A stretch of 64,000 bases of DNA from Bacteroidales bacterium (GTDB lineage: Bacteria; Bacteroidota; Bacteroidia; Bacteroidales; GCA-2748055). Every line of letters begins with the position of its first letter. Positions within the stretch are counted from its first letter, which is position 1. The position numbers and the translations under genes are program-made. Positions 8,564 to 16,850 of the stretch are shown here, in pieces. The notes under the pieces are model-generated. The model searched no databases and was not told the DNA's origin. It saw nothing but the letters and a program-made list of their open reading frames with translations. The stretch is taken from contig JARGFM010000003.1 in the NCBI GenBank assembly GCA_029210725.1, forward strand, positions 122,654-186,653. The letters run 5' to 3'.

Positions 8564-10504
8564 TTAATGGCTGTTGTTCTGTTCGTAATCCTCCATGTTG
8601 CTGAAGTCATAACTGTAACTGTTGGGCACAATCTCGTTGTAATCGTCAATATTGGCTCCTGACAGACAGGCATCTATAATGCGCTTGCCTGTTTGTAACA
8701 GGTTCCCATGCAAATAATTCTGAAGTTCTTTCTTAAAAAAGTCCTCCAGCATTCCGGCTCCGGCATCATAACCCTCAATTCCCACCTCCGTCTGGTTATA
8801 AACCTTCAGAAACCGGGAGGGAATCTTGGAACCTTCAATGGTCAGGTAATTCAGTTCATAGCCCAGCAAGGAGCAGCGGGCGGACTGGTACTGATCTGAT
8901 CTGAATTTGGCCACTCCCCTCCGGGTAAGATATTCCCGCATCAGAAGCTGAGGTTTGAAGCCAACCTTCCAGACGCCGATATGCTGGTTGGGTACCAGGG
9001 TAAACGTGGTTCTGGGGGTTTCGATGATTTGTTTCAGCAACATATTGGCGTGATCGATCTTTTTACCTGTGGCAAAGGGCCAGTAGGATCCGACACCTTC
9101 ACTGCCCATATTACCTGTTCCCGTGATACTTGGATTATTGAAACCGCGGGGAGAGACCAGCCTCCAGAGCCAGGCCAGTGTTGGGGGGAGTATATGAAAC
9201 AAGCCCAGGATGCCATAATTGGGTTCCTCTGCGGAACAGGCCGGTGTACGCAGTCCAAAGCTTCGAACATCGATCGATACAGCTTTATCAATCACATTCT
9301 CAACAGAATTTCTGGGCAGGATAACCCGGGGATTGGGACATCTCTTTCCCGGTTCATCTTCAATATGGTCCCAGATCAGTGCCGTGGATTCGGGAGTGGT
9401 TTCAATATTCAGGAAGACCAATGGACAGCATGAACTGATGGTGGCTTTTTCAAGCTTGGGATCGTCTCCGTATTCGTTTACACTATCCACACGAACAAAC
9501 CAGGCGTTTTCTGCATCCACAATTCTGAGCTTGCCATCGTTCCGCTGTACCGAAGGATGACAGAAGGCCATATCATCTGCCACGGGCTTAAAGAGGCAGA
9601 AGCGGGGGATGGTAATATAGCGTTCCTCCCCGTTCAACAGGTTTTTACCCAGGGAAACGCGTCCGTCGGGCTCTCTTACAATGTTCTGGTGCATTTCACT
9701 TTTTCCGCCTCCACTGGCCCCCTCATGCATGAAAGTGGTGACGTTGTCATAGGGACTGATGGATTGAACAGCAGAACAATGCGCGGTAATCCAGCCCTCT
9801 TTTTCTCCCTGGGTGAGGATCACGCCATAAAGACCTTTTTTTGCACTTGGCCCGGGGTAAAGGTTGTAGGCATAGAGTTCATGTACTTCTTTGGTGCGGT
9901 TATGCACCACCACCTGTTTGCCATTGAAATGGGTATGCCTGAACACCGGAGCTACCACGATGGAGGAGGCTATTTTAGCCCCTTCCTCCAAACGGTCAAC
10001 CGGAATGATCTCCTGAAGCATGGACAGGCCCATGGCAAAAAATGCTGCATTGGAAGGGGCCACAGCCACTCCCAGGGAGCCTATGCCTGCTCTGCCTGCG
10101 AAATAGAAGAACATGGAGAGTTCCTGCTGTTTCAGCCATTCAAAAGTCTCCTTTTGCAGGCTTGAAAAATCATAGCCATACTTGTCCGAGAACCGTTGCT
10201 TATCCGTCGGAAGATCATCGGCAATAACCATGGTATCGGGGTCGCGCCGACGCATATAGGCCTCTGTGTAGTTTGCGGAAATGCCATTCCTTACCCGGTG
10301 GACAATGGCTTCGGTATATTCTCCTTTTCCCGGGATATCATACTTTACTTCAAACTCCACATTGGACTCTCCATTGCAGGCCGCGATGGCAAGTTCACTG
10401 GTGGTTTCGAATACCGTAAGTTTCTTACAACTTTCAAAAAGGCCGGTCAGGTTATCAGGAAGGGTGATTTTCTTCTCATCCAGCAGCTTAATCAGATTTG
10501 TCAT
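8564..10504 (-). CDS. DUF4914-type protein with PEPCK-like P-loop
   Basis: This 646-residue cytoplasmic protein matches my memory of the DUF4914 family. A GASGGGKSEM motif at 262-271 looks like the kinase-1a P-loop of ATP-type phosphoenolpyruvate carboxykinase or HPr kinase. A later GTGNMGSEGVGSYWPFATGK segment recalls the nucleotide-adenine loop of PEPCK. No PEPCK activity can be claimed. The gene stands alone, with gaps of 62 bases on one side and about 100 on the other. A TATTTTTG -7-like box lies at 10523-10530 on the minus strand without a good -33 partner. It is a conserved protein of unknown reaction, possibly a small-molecule or protein kinase. Confidence 0.65.
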   Translation of the reverse strand: MTNLIKLLDEKKITLPDNLTGLFESCKKLTVFETTSELAIAACNGESNVEFEVKYDIPGKGEYTEAIVHRVRNGISANYTEAYMRRRDPDTMVIADDLPTDKQRFSDKYGYDFSSLQKETFEWLKQQELSMFFYFAGRAGIGSLGVAVAPSNAAFFAMGLSMLQEIIPVDRLEEGAKIASSIVVAPVFRHTHFNGKQVVVHNRTKEVHELYAYNLYPGPSAKKGLYGVILTQGEKEGWITAHCSAVQSISPYDNVTTFMHEGASGGGKSEMHQNIVREPDGRVSLGKNLLNGEERYITIPRFCLFKPVADDMAFCHPSVQRNDGKLRIVDAENAWFVRVDSVNEYGDDPKLEKATISSCCPLVFLNIETTPESTALIWDHIEDEPGKRCPNPRVILPRNSVENVIDKAVSIDVRSFGLRTPACSAEEPNYGILGLFHILPPTLAWLWRLVSPRGFNNPSITGTGNMGSEGVGSYWPFATGKKIDHANMLLKQIIETPRTTFTLVPNQHIGVWKVGFKPQLLMREYLTRRGVAKFRSDQYQSARCSLLGYELNYLTIEGSKIPSRFLKVYNQTEVGIEGYDAGAGMLEDFFKKELQNYLHGNLLQTGKRIIDACLSGANIDDYNEIVPNSYSYDFSNMEDYEQNNSH

Positions 10505-10605
10505 GCTTCATTTAATTTAAGACAAAAATAACACAATTAGTCATAGTATGTACTTTGTCTTCATAACAGCCTTTATATTATCCAGGAGCTCTTGTGCGGA
10601 GAACT

Positions 10606-10866
10606 TCAGGACCGCACATCCCTGATTTTCATGGAAATCACTTCACCGTTATCAGCATCCAGCTTGAATAGTTTGTACAGGAGTGATTTTCCCACAAGCA
10701 GCGAGCTTGCCACAGAACTGCTGATCCCTTCGTAACTCAAAGTGATAAGCCAATGTGCCTTATCCGGGCTTAGTTCCACCTCTTCGAGCTGTACCTGCTC
10801 AGCATCAGGGAAGAAGGATAGCAGGTGCTCCTTTGCTTTTTCGGTGGCCTCTTTCACATTAATCAT
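10606..10866 (-). CDS. Small conserved protein, PepSY-like
   Basis: This 86-residue protein begins with an amphipathic helix (NVKEATEKAKEHLLSFF), then alternating strands (VQLEEVELSPDKAHWLITLSY) and a closing YKLFKLDADNGEVISMKIRDV. That helix-strand order with a terminal GEVxSxxI is typical of PepSY-like domains, which often inhibit or stabilise partner proteins. It has no signal peptide. Codon use and the start are good, but I do not recognise the exact family. It lies 25 bases downstream of the short lipoprotein gene and may be co-transcribed with it. Confidence 0.6.
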   Translation of the reverse strand: MINVKEATEKAKEHLLSFFPDAEQVQLEEVELSPDKAHWLITLSYEGISSSVASSLLVGKSLLYKLFKLDADNGEVISMKIRDVRS

Positions 10867-10891
10867 ACTCTAAAGATACGTAAAACTGTTA

Positions 10892-11194
10892 CTAATGAGC
10901 CAGGCATGCGGTGGTGAAATTAATATTGGGGCTGTAGCCCTGCAATACAACAACGCCCTCGGGTGGGAAGGGGAGGGTCCAGACGCATATCCCGGTGAGC
11001 ATGGGCATATTGTCAACCCCGATCTTTGTCAGCAACGAATTATTGGAAAGGTTCAGGTCGGCACCCTCCGCAATCAGTCGATCCAAAAAAGTGGCATCGG
11101 GGATGTGAACCGCAGGATCCGGTGTGCCACTGTCGCAAGCAGACAGACCCAACAACAGCATAAAAGCATATATATTTCTCAAAGATGCCTGCAT
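10892..11194 (-). CDS. Short lipoprotein, collapsed leucine-rich-repeat protein
   Basis: The 100-residue product has a lipoprotein signal with lipobox LSAC. VHIPDATFLDRLIAEG then matches the usual N-cap of Bacteroidota leucine-rich-repeat lipoproteins (xIPDxNFLxxLIxxG). The C-terminal half (LSNNSLLTKIGVDNMPML, then CVWTLPFPPEGV and SPNINFTTAC) matches the last repeat and the conserved tail of the same proteins. Full-length relatives carry many repeats between these parts, so the gene seems to have lost them by an in-frame deletion. The reading frame is intact. Whether the remnant works is unknown. Confidence 0.65.
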   Translation of the reverse strand: MQASLRNIYAFMLLLGLSACDSGTPDPAVHIPDATFLDRLIAEGADLNLSNNSLLTKIGVDNMPMLTGICVWTLPFPPEGVVVLQGYSPNINFTTACLAH

Positions 11195-11257
11195 CGGAGA
11201 ATGAACTTCCAGAAAGAAAACAGATCGTCACCCGGCTTTTTCTCCACTCCGGATCCT

Positions 11258-11836
11258 CTAATAGTCCTCCTCCTTCAGTTTCATGTATGATTGGGGATGG
11301 AGACAGGCCGGGCAGTTTTCGAGTGCCTTTTGTGATTCATATACATAACCGCATACCATGCACTTCCACCAGACTTTTCCCTCTTTCATAAATACCCTGT
11401 CTTCGGAGACATTCTGGAGCAACTTCAGGTAGCGTTTCTCATGTTCGGCCTCCACCCTGGCGATCATTTTAAAAGCGGAAGCCACTTTGGGGAAGCCCTC
11501 TTCTTTGGCGATTTCCGCAAAAGCAGGGTAGAGCTCTGTCCACTCCTCATTTTCACCTTCAGCAGCTGCTTTCAGATTTTCAGCAGTGTTTCCGATGATG
11601 CCGGCAGGATAACTGGCAGTGATCTCTACCATGCCACCCTCCAGGAATTTAAAGAAGCGCTTGGCATGAGCCTGCTCTTCCCTGGCTGTTTGCATAAAAA
11701 TGGCAGCGATATGTTCGAATCCCTCTTTTTTGGCCTGTTTAGCGAAGAATTCATAGCGGTTTTTGGCCTGTGATTCTCCTGCAAAAGACTTTAAGAGGTT
11801 CTGTTCTGTTCTTGTACCCTTCAATGAGTTTTCCAT
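11258..11836 (-). CDS. rbr: Rubrerythrin
   Basis: This 192-residue rubrerythrin has the di-iron four-helix domain with FAGESQAKNRYEFF, REEQAHAKRFF and RVEAEHEKRYLKLL (ExxH motifs). A C-terminal rubredoxin-like knuckle has CMVCGYVYE...CPAC. It reduces hydrogen peroxide with electrons from rubredoxin and protects anaerobes in the cytoplasm. Its start lies 12 bases after the flavin reductase-rubredoxin gene, which is a plausible electron donor. The operon arrangement and intact metal ligands make the call secure. Confidence 0.95.
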   Translation of the reverse strand: MENSLKGTRTEQNLLKSFAGESQAKNRYEFFAKQAKKEGFEHIAAIFMQTAREEQAHAKRFFKFLEGGMVEITASYPAGIIGNTAENLKAAAEGENEEWTELYPAFAEIAKEEGFPKVASAFKMIARVEAEHEKRYLKLLQNVSEDRVFMKEGKVWWKCMVCGYVYESQKALENCPACLHPQSYMKLKEEDY

Positions 11837-11848
11837 ATGAAAATTAGT

Positions 11849-12526
11849 TTACACTTTAATGAATTCGGATTTTTCTTCCCCGCATACCGGGCACACCCAG
11901 TTGTCGGGCAAATCATCAAACTTCACTCCTTCCGCCTTCTCGTCGTAGATATACCCGCAGGCAGGGCATTCATACCTGGCAGGGCTCTCCTGTCCCGGAC
12001 TTTTCTCCAGTTTAGCTTTATCGATATAGGTGGGTGCATTTTTTGGAGCCATCCCCTTCTTCACCTTCCGGTAATGGAGATAGGTAAGGGGATCTTTTTT
12101 GTCGTCCAGTACTCTGGAGTGGACCAGCTCTCCGATGAACATCAGGTGAGTGCCTACATCTACGGTTTCGCAGACCCTGAACTCCAGATAGGCGATCGTA
12201 TCGTTGAGGACAATGGGGACTCCGGTCTCTCCGTATTGGAGTTTCATTCCCTTCAGCTTATCCGTACTATTTCCGCTCTTAAAGCCAAAGGTGCCAATAA
12301 TGCCAGCTCCTGCCTCTTCCTGAAGTACGGATACCGAAAACAGACCCGTGGACTGAATCAGGCCGGCTGTATGGTTCTCCTTGTTGCAGCAGGTGGCAAA
12401 GCGGGGAGGTTCGGCTGTGACCTGGAAAACGGTGTTGGAGATATAAGCATTTCCATACTCCCTGGATCCCGAGCAGACTATGTAAAGACCATAGGAGACT
12501 TTGAAAAGTGCATTGTAATCGATCAT
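11849..12526 (-). CDS. Flavin reductase-rubredoxin fusion (high-molecular-weight rubredoxin)
   Basis: This 225-residue protein has an N-terminal flavin-reductase-like FMN domain (about 1-165; [30 protein letters not shown]) fused to a rubredoxin (about 183-225; Cys at 187, 190, 212, 215 in [11 protein letters not shown] and VCPVCG). The same architecture is known as Hrb, an NADH:rubredoxin-type oxidoreductase that supplies flavodiiron proteins or rubrerythrin. ATG 12526 is chosen because it follows the upstream stop by 14 bases and begins the FMN domain; the open frame continues upstream in antisense-like sequence. Next to rubrerythrin it likely forms a peroxide-reducing chain. Confidence 0.9.
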   Translation of the reverse strand: MIDYNALFKVSYGLYIVCSGSREYGNAYISNTVFQVTAEPPRFATCCNKENHTAGLIQSTGLFSVSVLQEEAGAGIIGTFGFKSGNSTDKLKGMKLQYGETGVPIVLNDTIAYLEFRVCETVDVGTHLMFIGELVHSRVLDDKKDPLTYLHYRKVKKGMAPKNAPTYIDKAKLEKSPGQESPARYECPACGYIYDEKAEGVKFDDLPDNWVCPVCGEEKSEFIKV

Positions 12527-12540
12527 GTTGGGCACTGCAT

Positions 12541-13497
12541 TTATAGTTCGTACCAGAAGGCATCCCGCAGGACCTCCAGGCTTTTTGGAACAGCTTCCAT
12601 GGGATCGGCCTTTCCTTCCATTTCCAGCGAGATATACCCTTTGAAGCTGTGCTTTCGCATGATCTCCCCAATGCGTGGATAATCCAGATCCAGGGTATAC
12701 CACTTGCCTTCTCCATAATAGGTCTTGGCCTGCATCAGGTAAGTATCGGGGGCCAGTTGTTCCAGCCTGTCGTAGGGATCTTCCAGGAAATTACCCGTAT
12801 CCAGGGTGACCTTTAGCCAGGGCGAATCGATGGCATCCACAATGCGTTTCACTCCCTCTGCAGTGCGACCCAGGCCCCAGTGATTCTCCAGTCCCAGGAC
12901 CACCCCGCATTTTTCTGCAGTGGGCATGATCTTCTCCAGCGAATCAATGACCCACTTAAAACCGTCTTCATCGGTATATCCTTCCAGGCTTGGTTCAATG
13001 CCCCGGTTGGCCATCAGTTCATCGAAGTCCTTGCTGGTTCCCCAGCGCCCGGTATTGATGCGCATGGTGGGGATGCCCAGCTGGTAGGCCAGCTCAATCT
13101 GGTGAATGGTCAGATCAATATTCTCCTGCCTTTTCTCCACATCCGGAAATACAAAACTCTGGTGGGTGGAAAAACCCATGAGGTCAAGTCCGCTGTGAAA
13201 GGCTCTTTTTTTCAGACTGTTCAGATAGGACCTTTCCTCCGAGGCCATCTGGACCAGCAGAAGCTCCACTCCATCAAATCCCATGGCTGCTGCGTGGTCG
13301 ATGATATCCTCCAGAGGGGGATCCCCCGCAGGCCGGTTAAACTGCCAGAAGGAGTAGGTGGATACCCCGATGGGGTTGTGCCGGATGTTTTTCTCAGGCT
13401 CCTCAGCCGGTGTGGATGTTTCGGTGGTGCATCCTGCCAGTGCTGTTCCTGCGGCAGCAAGAGCTCCGGCCTGTAAAAAATTTCGTCTGTTAATCAT
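12541..13497 (-). CDS. Exported sugar phosphate isomerase/epimerase-like TIM barrel
   Basis: The 318-residue protein starts with a twin-arginine signal (NRRNFLQAG) that also contains a lipobox-like LAGC, so it may be a Tat-exported lipoprotein. The rest is an AP-endonuclease-2/xylose-isomerase-like barrel: [36 protein letters not shown] and [12 protein letters not shown] supply the usual Glu/His/Asp metal-site strands. Such proteins isomerise or epimerise sugars or inositols. It is followed 14 bases later by the Hrb gene and lies 73 bases downstream of a Tat-exported Gfo/Idh/MocA oxidoreductase, so the two may act on one periplasmic sugar (inference). Confidence 0.82.
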   Translation of the reverse strand: MINRRNFLQAGALAAAGTALAGCTTETSTPAEEPEKNIRHNPIGVSTYSFWQFNRPAGDPPLEDIIDHAAAMGFDGVELLLVQMASEERSYLNSLKKRAFHSGLDLMGFSTHQSFVFPDVEKRQENIDLTIHQIELAYQLGIPTMRINTGRWGTSKDFDELMANRGIEPSLEGYTDEDGFKWVIDSLEKIMPTAEKCGVVLGLENHWGLGRTAEGVKRIVDAIDSPWLKVTLDTGNFLEDPYDRLEQLAPDTYLMQAKTYYGEGKWYTLDLDYPRIGEIMRKHSFKGYISLEMEGKADPMEAVPKSLEVLRDAFWYEL

Positions 13498-13570
13498 GTG
13501 CTATTATTAGTTGGTTTATAAGCGCCCTAATATCAATCAGATACAGGGTGAAATGCGGGCCCGGCCGGCA

Positions 13571-14974
13571 TCATATCCGCCTTACCCTTGGTTCCAGATC
13601 GGTTAATTCAGCAATGCGGACCGGGTGTCCCGATTCAATACTTTTCCGGGCTGCAATACCGATCAGGATGGACATGGCTCCATCTCTGACTCCGGCAGGC
13701 CGGTCGAATGGGTCTTTCTTTCCCGGTGTTTCAAATATTTGTTTGTGAAGCAGTCTGTCTCCTCCGCCATGTCCCCCCTTCTGGTAGTCCACGTGGTGTA
13801 CCTCATAATCGTTCCATAACTTGTGCAGGATCACCGGGTCCCTGAGAAGCTTCTCATCTCCCTGTGACATTTCGAGTTCGTGCATGTCGGACTGACTGAT
13901 ATTCTCGTTGTTCATAAACGGAATATCAAGCCAGGCATCGATACGGCCATTCATTCCATTGAAAGCTATTTTCCATCCTTCATAGGGGGAGTAGGTGGTC
14001 AGAGAATAATTCACATAGGTGTTGTCGCGGTATTTTATCTGTGCCGACATCTTGTCGTAGATATTTATTTCATGCCGGAACAGGCAGTTGTCGCGGATGT
14101 AGCCGTCATACTTTTCATTATTCACGTAGAGATCCATGGCACGTTTGTCCTGGCTTATATCCCAGTAATATTTGCATTCGGATTTGTGAGCACAGGTACG
14201 GCACTTATCTCCCCTGAAAGGACCGTTGGAACCATAGTGCTCCAGGTCGCCATAGGCGAAGACTTCTGCCGGATCGCTGTCGAGCCACCAGTTAAGCAGA
14301 TCAAAATGGTGAGTGGCCTTGTGAACCCAGAGGGAGCCTCCCGATTGCCTGAGTCCATGCCACCTTCTGAAATAGGAGGCACCGTGATAGGTATTCAGGT
14401 ACCAGTGGAAATCCACCGAACTTATTTTCCCGATAGCTCCGGATTGCAAAAGCTCTTTAATCTTGGTCATATAAGGCCCCCACCGGTAATTGAAACCGAC
14501 AATAAGCTTGTTATTGGAGCGGCGTTCAGCATCCAGGATGGCCTGGCACTTCAGCTCATCGGTGGTCAGAGGCTTTTCGGTAAGAACATCACAGCCCATA
14601 TCGAGCCCCTTTATGATGTATTCGTGGTGCGTGGAATCCTTGGTAGTGACGATGACCAGGTCGGGTTTAGTTTCCCGGATCATCTTTTCGAAATCGGAAT
14701 ATACAGGACACCCTACTCCCATGTAGGCACGGGCGTATTCGAGTCGGCCCGGATTAATATCGTGAAGTCCCACAAACTCGAGGATCTCCGGAAAATCCTG
14801 AACCAGGGTTTTTCCCCAGAAAGAGGTTCCGCGCACCCCAGTGCCGACCAGGACCGCCTTGATTTTTTCTCCTTTGGAAATAGCATGACTGGCGAGTGGA
14901 CTGGCCAGCAGGGAGCCTGCCACGAAAGTACCGGTGGTGCCCAGAAATGCGCGCCGGTTCAGATTATTACTCAT
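13571..14974 (-). CDS. Tat-exported Gfo/Idh/MocA family oxidoreductase
   Basis: This 467-residue protein has a Tat signal (NRRAFLGTTG), a Rossmann motif GTGVRG at 44-49, and the family's EKPLT at 133-137. The substrate half contains WVHKATHHFDLLNWW. Family members oxidise or reduce sugars or cyclitols with a tightly bound NAD(P). Cys258, Cys261, Cys267 and a Cys near 296 form an unusual cluster (CRTCAHKSEC) that could bind a metal. Export of a pre-folded, cofactor-loaded enzyme explains the Tat signal. The substrate is unknown. Confidence 0.88.
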   Translation of the reverse strand: MSNNLNRRAFLGTTGTFVAGSLLASPLASHAISKGEKIKAVLVGTGVRGTSFWGKTLVQDFPEILEFVGLHDINPGRLEYARAYMGVGCPVYSDFEKMIRETKPDLVIVTTKDSTHHEYIIKGLDMGCDVLTEKPLTTDELKCQAILDAERRSNNKLIVGFNYRWGPYMTKIKELLQSGAIGKISSVDFHWYLNTYHGASYFRRWHGLRQSGGSLWVHKATHHFDLLNWWLDSDPAEVFAYGDLEHYGSNGPFRGDKCRTCAHKSECKYYWDISQDKRAMDLYVNNEKYDGYIRDNCLFRHEINIYDKMSAQIKYRDNTYVNYSLTTYSPYEGWKIAFNGMNGRIDAWLDIPFMNNENISQSDMHELEMSQGDEKLLRDPVILHKLWNDYEVHHVDYQKGGHGGGDRLLHKQIFETPGKKDPFDRPAGVRDGAMSILIGIAARKSIESGHPVRIAELTDLEPRVRRI

Positions 14975-15035
14975 GATGTTACAGATTTTAAAAACGATAA
15001 AAGAATTCCTGCCATACTTCTATATGGGAAGAAAG

Positions 15036-15407
15036 TTACTGGTATTCAATAAAATTGAATTTGATTCCCAGTCGACCCTCCATAATTTCACCAAGCTCCA
15101 GTAGTTCGGGATCGTCAAATTCAAAGTAAAAATTGACGCTTACCTCTTTATCCAGGTCCTGAAGGGGTTTAAACATTCTCATGATATCAAACACGCTCTG
15201 TACGGAAGCGGTATCCACGTATTCCAGTTTCAGGTCCACGGTGGTCTTATCGACGGGATTCTTGATATAATCCTCTACCCACTCCACAATGGGTTGAAAA
15301 AACTTCCGGGGATCAGAGAGAATGGAGTTCCCTGAAAGTTTGAAGTAGCCTGTTGAACACTCTACCTCAAGGGACTTTTTGGTAGGTTCGATACTGATAT
15401 TTTCCAT
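15036..15407 (-). CDS. SiaC-like regulatory phosphoprotein (DUF1987)
   Basis: This 123-residue protein belongs to the DUF1987/SiaC family: FFQPIVEWVEDYIKNP followed by VDLKLEYVDTASVQSVFDIM. Threonine 66 aligns with the site that SiaB-type kinases phosphorylate in Pseudomonas SiaC. In that system unphosphorylated SiaC activates a diguanylate cyclase. Here no kinase is adjacent; the gene follows, after 9 bases, a 269-residue protein of unknown family. A second SiaC-like gene at 35353 does have a SiaB-like neighbour. The target is unknown. Confidence 0.85.
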   Translation of the reverse strand: MENISIEPTKKSLEVECSTGYFKLSGNSILSDPRKFFQPIVEWVEDYIKNPVDKTTVDLKLEYVDTASVQSVFDIMRMFKPLQDLDKEVSVNFYFEFDDPELLELGEIMEGRLGIKFNFIEYQ

Positions 15408-15416
15408 ATAACAATA

Positions 15417-16226
15417 TTAATTCTTTTCGATTTCAATACCAAACACCGTCATAATTTCGTGTGCTTTATTCAGGTTCAGCTCCGTAAGCAGATCTTTGTC
15501 GTTCTGCAGATTCAGGTGCTTCAGCTTATTCAGAACGTCTCTCCAGGTGGCAGGATCCTCGCTGCAGAGGACCGTAATGAACTTGGCCATATTCGGCATG
15601 GTGTTATGGGGAATCAGCTCCCTGAGTTTCTCAATAACTCCCAGTTCGTGAAGAATGGTTATTTTCAGGTTAATCTCCTCAATTTTTCCCGGCATATCCT
15701 TGTCATCCTCCACGGGGATCTCCAGCTCCACCTGGGCTCTCAGATACTCCATCAGCTTTACGTAGTAGGTGAGGTCAACCATCTCGTTATATATGGCGTA
15801 CTCTTTAAAGAAAGTGGAAGCACTGGTCTTCTTGTTGAAATAGTTATAAATATCTTCCAGTTTGAAGTAGTTAACAAACAGGTACTTCCAGTTTTCCGAC
15901 CGTTTATCCTCAAGCAGGCTCCGGTGCTTCTCAATGTACACCGAGGCATTGGAGTAAAAGGTGGCCAAAAACTTACTCTTTTTGTCCGGGCTATTTTCGT
16001 TTTCAAAAAGAAAGCGCTCAATCCTGCTGATCTCGTTCACGGCTTTTCCCCGGGATGAACCATCTACCAGGAAGTCGAACTCGCGGATCATCTTATTGAT
16101 CTTTTCAATGTTAGGGAGGTATATTTTGCTTTCATTGAAAGGATCCTGCCTTTCTATGATAATATTCTGCTTCAGGCATAATTCCTCCATTTCTGCCTTA
16201 GAATATTTTGAAGACTCCTTATTCAT
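15417..16226 (-). CDS. Uncharacterised helical protein upstream of a SiaC homologue
   Basis: The 269-residue protein is charged and largely helical, with no signal peptide, membrane segment or recognised motif. It reads as a string of helices, for example EKINKMIREFDFLV, AVNEISRIERFLF and WKYLFVNYFKLEDIYNYF. I chose ATG 16226 (MNKESSK) over the TTG at 16244. It is co-directional with, and 9 bases from, the SiaC-like gene, so a role in the same signalling route is likely, as scaffold, sensor or target (inference). I do not recognise the family. Confidence 0.75.
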   Translation of the reverse strand: MNKESSKYSKAEMEELCLKQNIIIERQDPFNESKIYLPNIEKINKMIREFDFLVDGSSRGKAVNEISRIERFLFENENSPDKKSKFLATFYSNASVYIEKHRSLLEDKRSENWKYLFVNYFKLEDIYNYFNKKTSASTFFKEYAIYNEMVDLTYYVKLMEYLRAQVELEIPVEDDKDMPGKIEEINLKITILHELGVIEKLRELIPHNTMPNMAKFITVLCSEDPATWRDVLNKLKHLNLQNDKDLLTELNLNKAHEIMTVFGIEIEKN

Positions 16227-16319
16227 TTTAGTGCAATTGTGCAAATTATGCAGTTACCGAATTTAGACTTTTTTATTGTAAAATCCATACAGTTCATGTG
16301 GAATGATCAAGATCCGGTG

Positions 16320-16850
16320 TCAGGAAAAAAAGGAGAAATTCACCCCTCCGTATTTTCGGTGCTGCTGAAAACGCGGATGGGCTGTGAATGAGAAGTTTCC
16401 AGGATGTTCGAGTATAAAAAGGCCTTCTTTATTCAGAATTTTGGTGGATAAAACCAGGTCGGGGAGCCCGGCTAGTCCGGGGTGGTCATAGGGCGGATCT
16501 GCAAATATGATATCGAAGGACAGAACCGGTTTCCTGAGGAATTTGAATACATCTGCCATGATCACGCTCAGCTGTTCCATCTTCATGGATCTGCCGGTTT
16601 CCTGAATAAACCTGAAATGGGAAGGGGCCATTTCAACAGCAAGTACAGAGCGTGCACCCCTGGAAGCAAATTCATAGGAGATACTGCCCGTACCGGAAAA
16701 AAGGTCCAGGACATCCATCTCTTCCAGATCATACTGGTGAATCAGGATATTAAACAGATTCTCTTTTGCAAAATCGGTGGTGGGCCTGGCTTTGAAATTC
16801 CCCGGGGGATGAATTCTTTTTCCCCTGAATATACCACTGATTATGCGCAC
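16320..16850 (-). CDS. rsmD: 16S rRNA (guanine-966-N2)-methyltransferase RsmD
   Basis: This 176-residue methyltransferase starts with MRIISGIFRGKRI. It has the SAM-binding DLFSGTGSISYEFASRGA motif and the catalytic (D/N)PPY motif as FADPPYDHP, and all three match RsmD. It methylates G966 of 16S rRNA (E. coli numbering) on assembling 30S subunits. Its start overlaps the end of the DUF3822 gene by 10 bases, a linkage common in Bacteroidota. Confidence 0.93.
   Translation of the reverse strand: MRIISGIFRGKRIHPPGNFKARPTTDFAKENLFNILIHQYDLEEMDVLDLFSGTGSISYEFASRGARSVLAVEMAPSHFRFIQETGRSMKMEQLSVIMADVFKFLRKPVLSFDIIFADPPYDHPGLAGLPDLVLSTKILNKEGLFILEHPGNFSFTAHPRFQQHRKYGGVNFSFFS

Noticed and set aside
11258..11836. 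Bacterioferritin or ferritin
   Set aside because: The C-terminal rubredoxin-like CxxC...CxxC knuckle identifies rubrerythrin.
13880..15052. A 390-codon open frame opposite the Gfo/Idh/MocA gene
   Set aside because: It is a shadow of the real gene; the true strand has a Tat signal, GxGxxG and EKP motifs.
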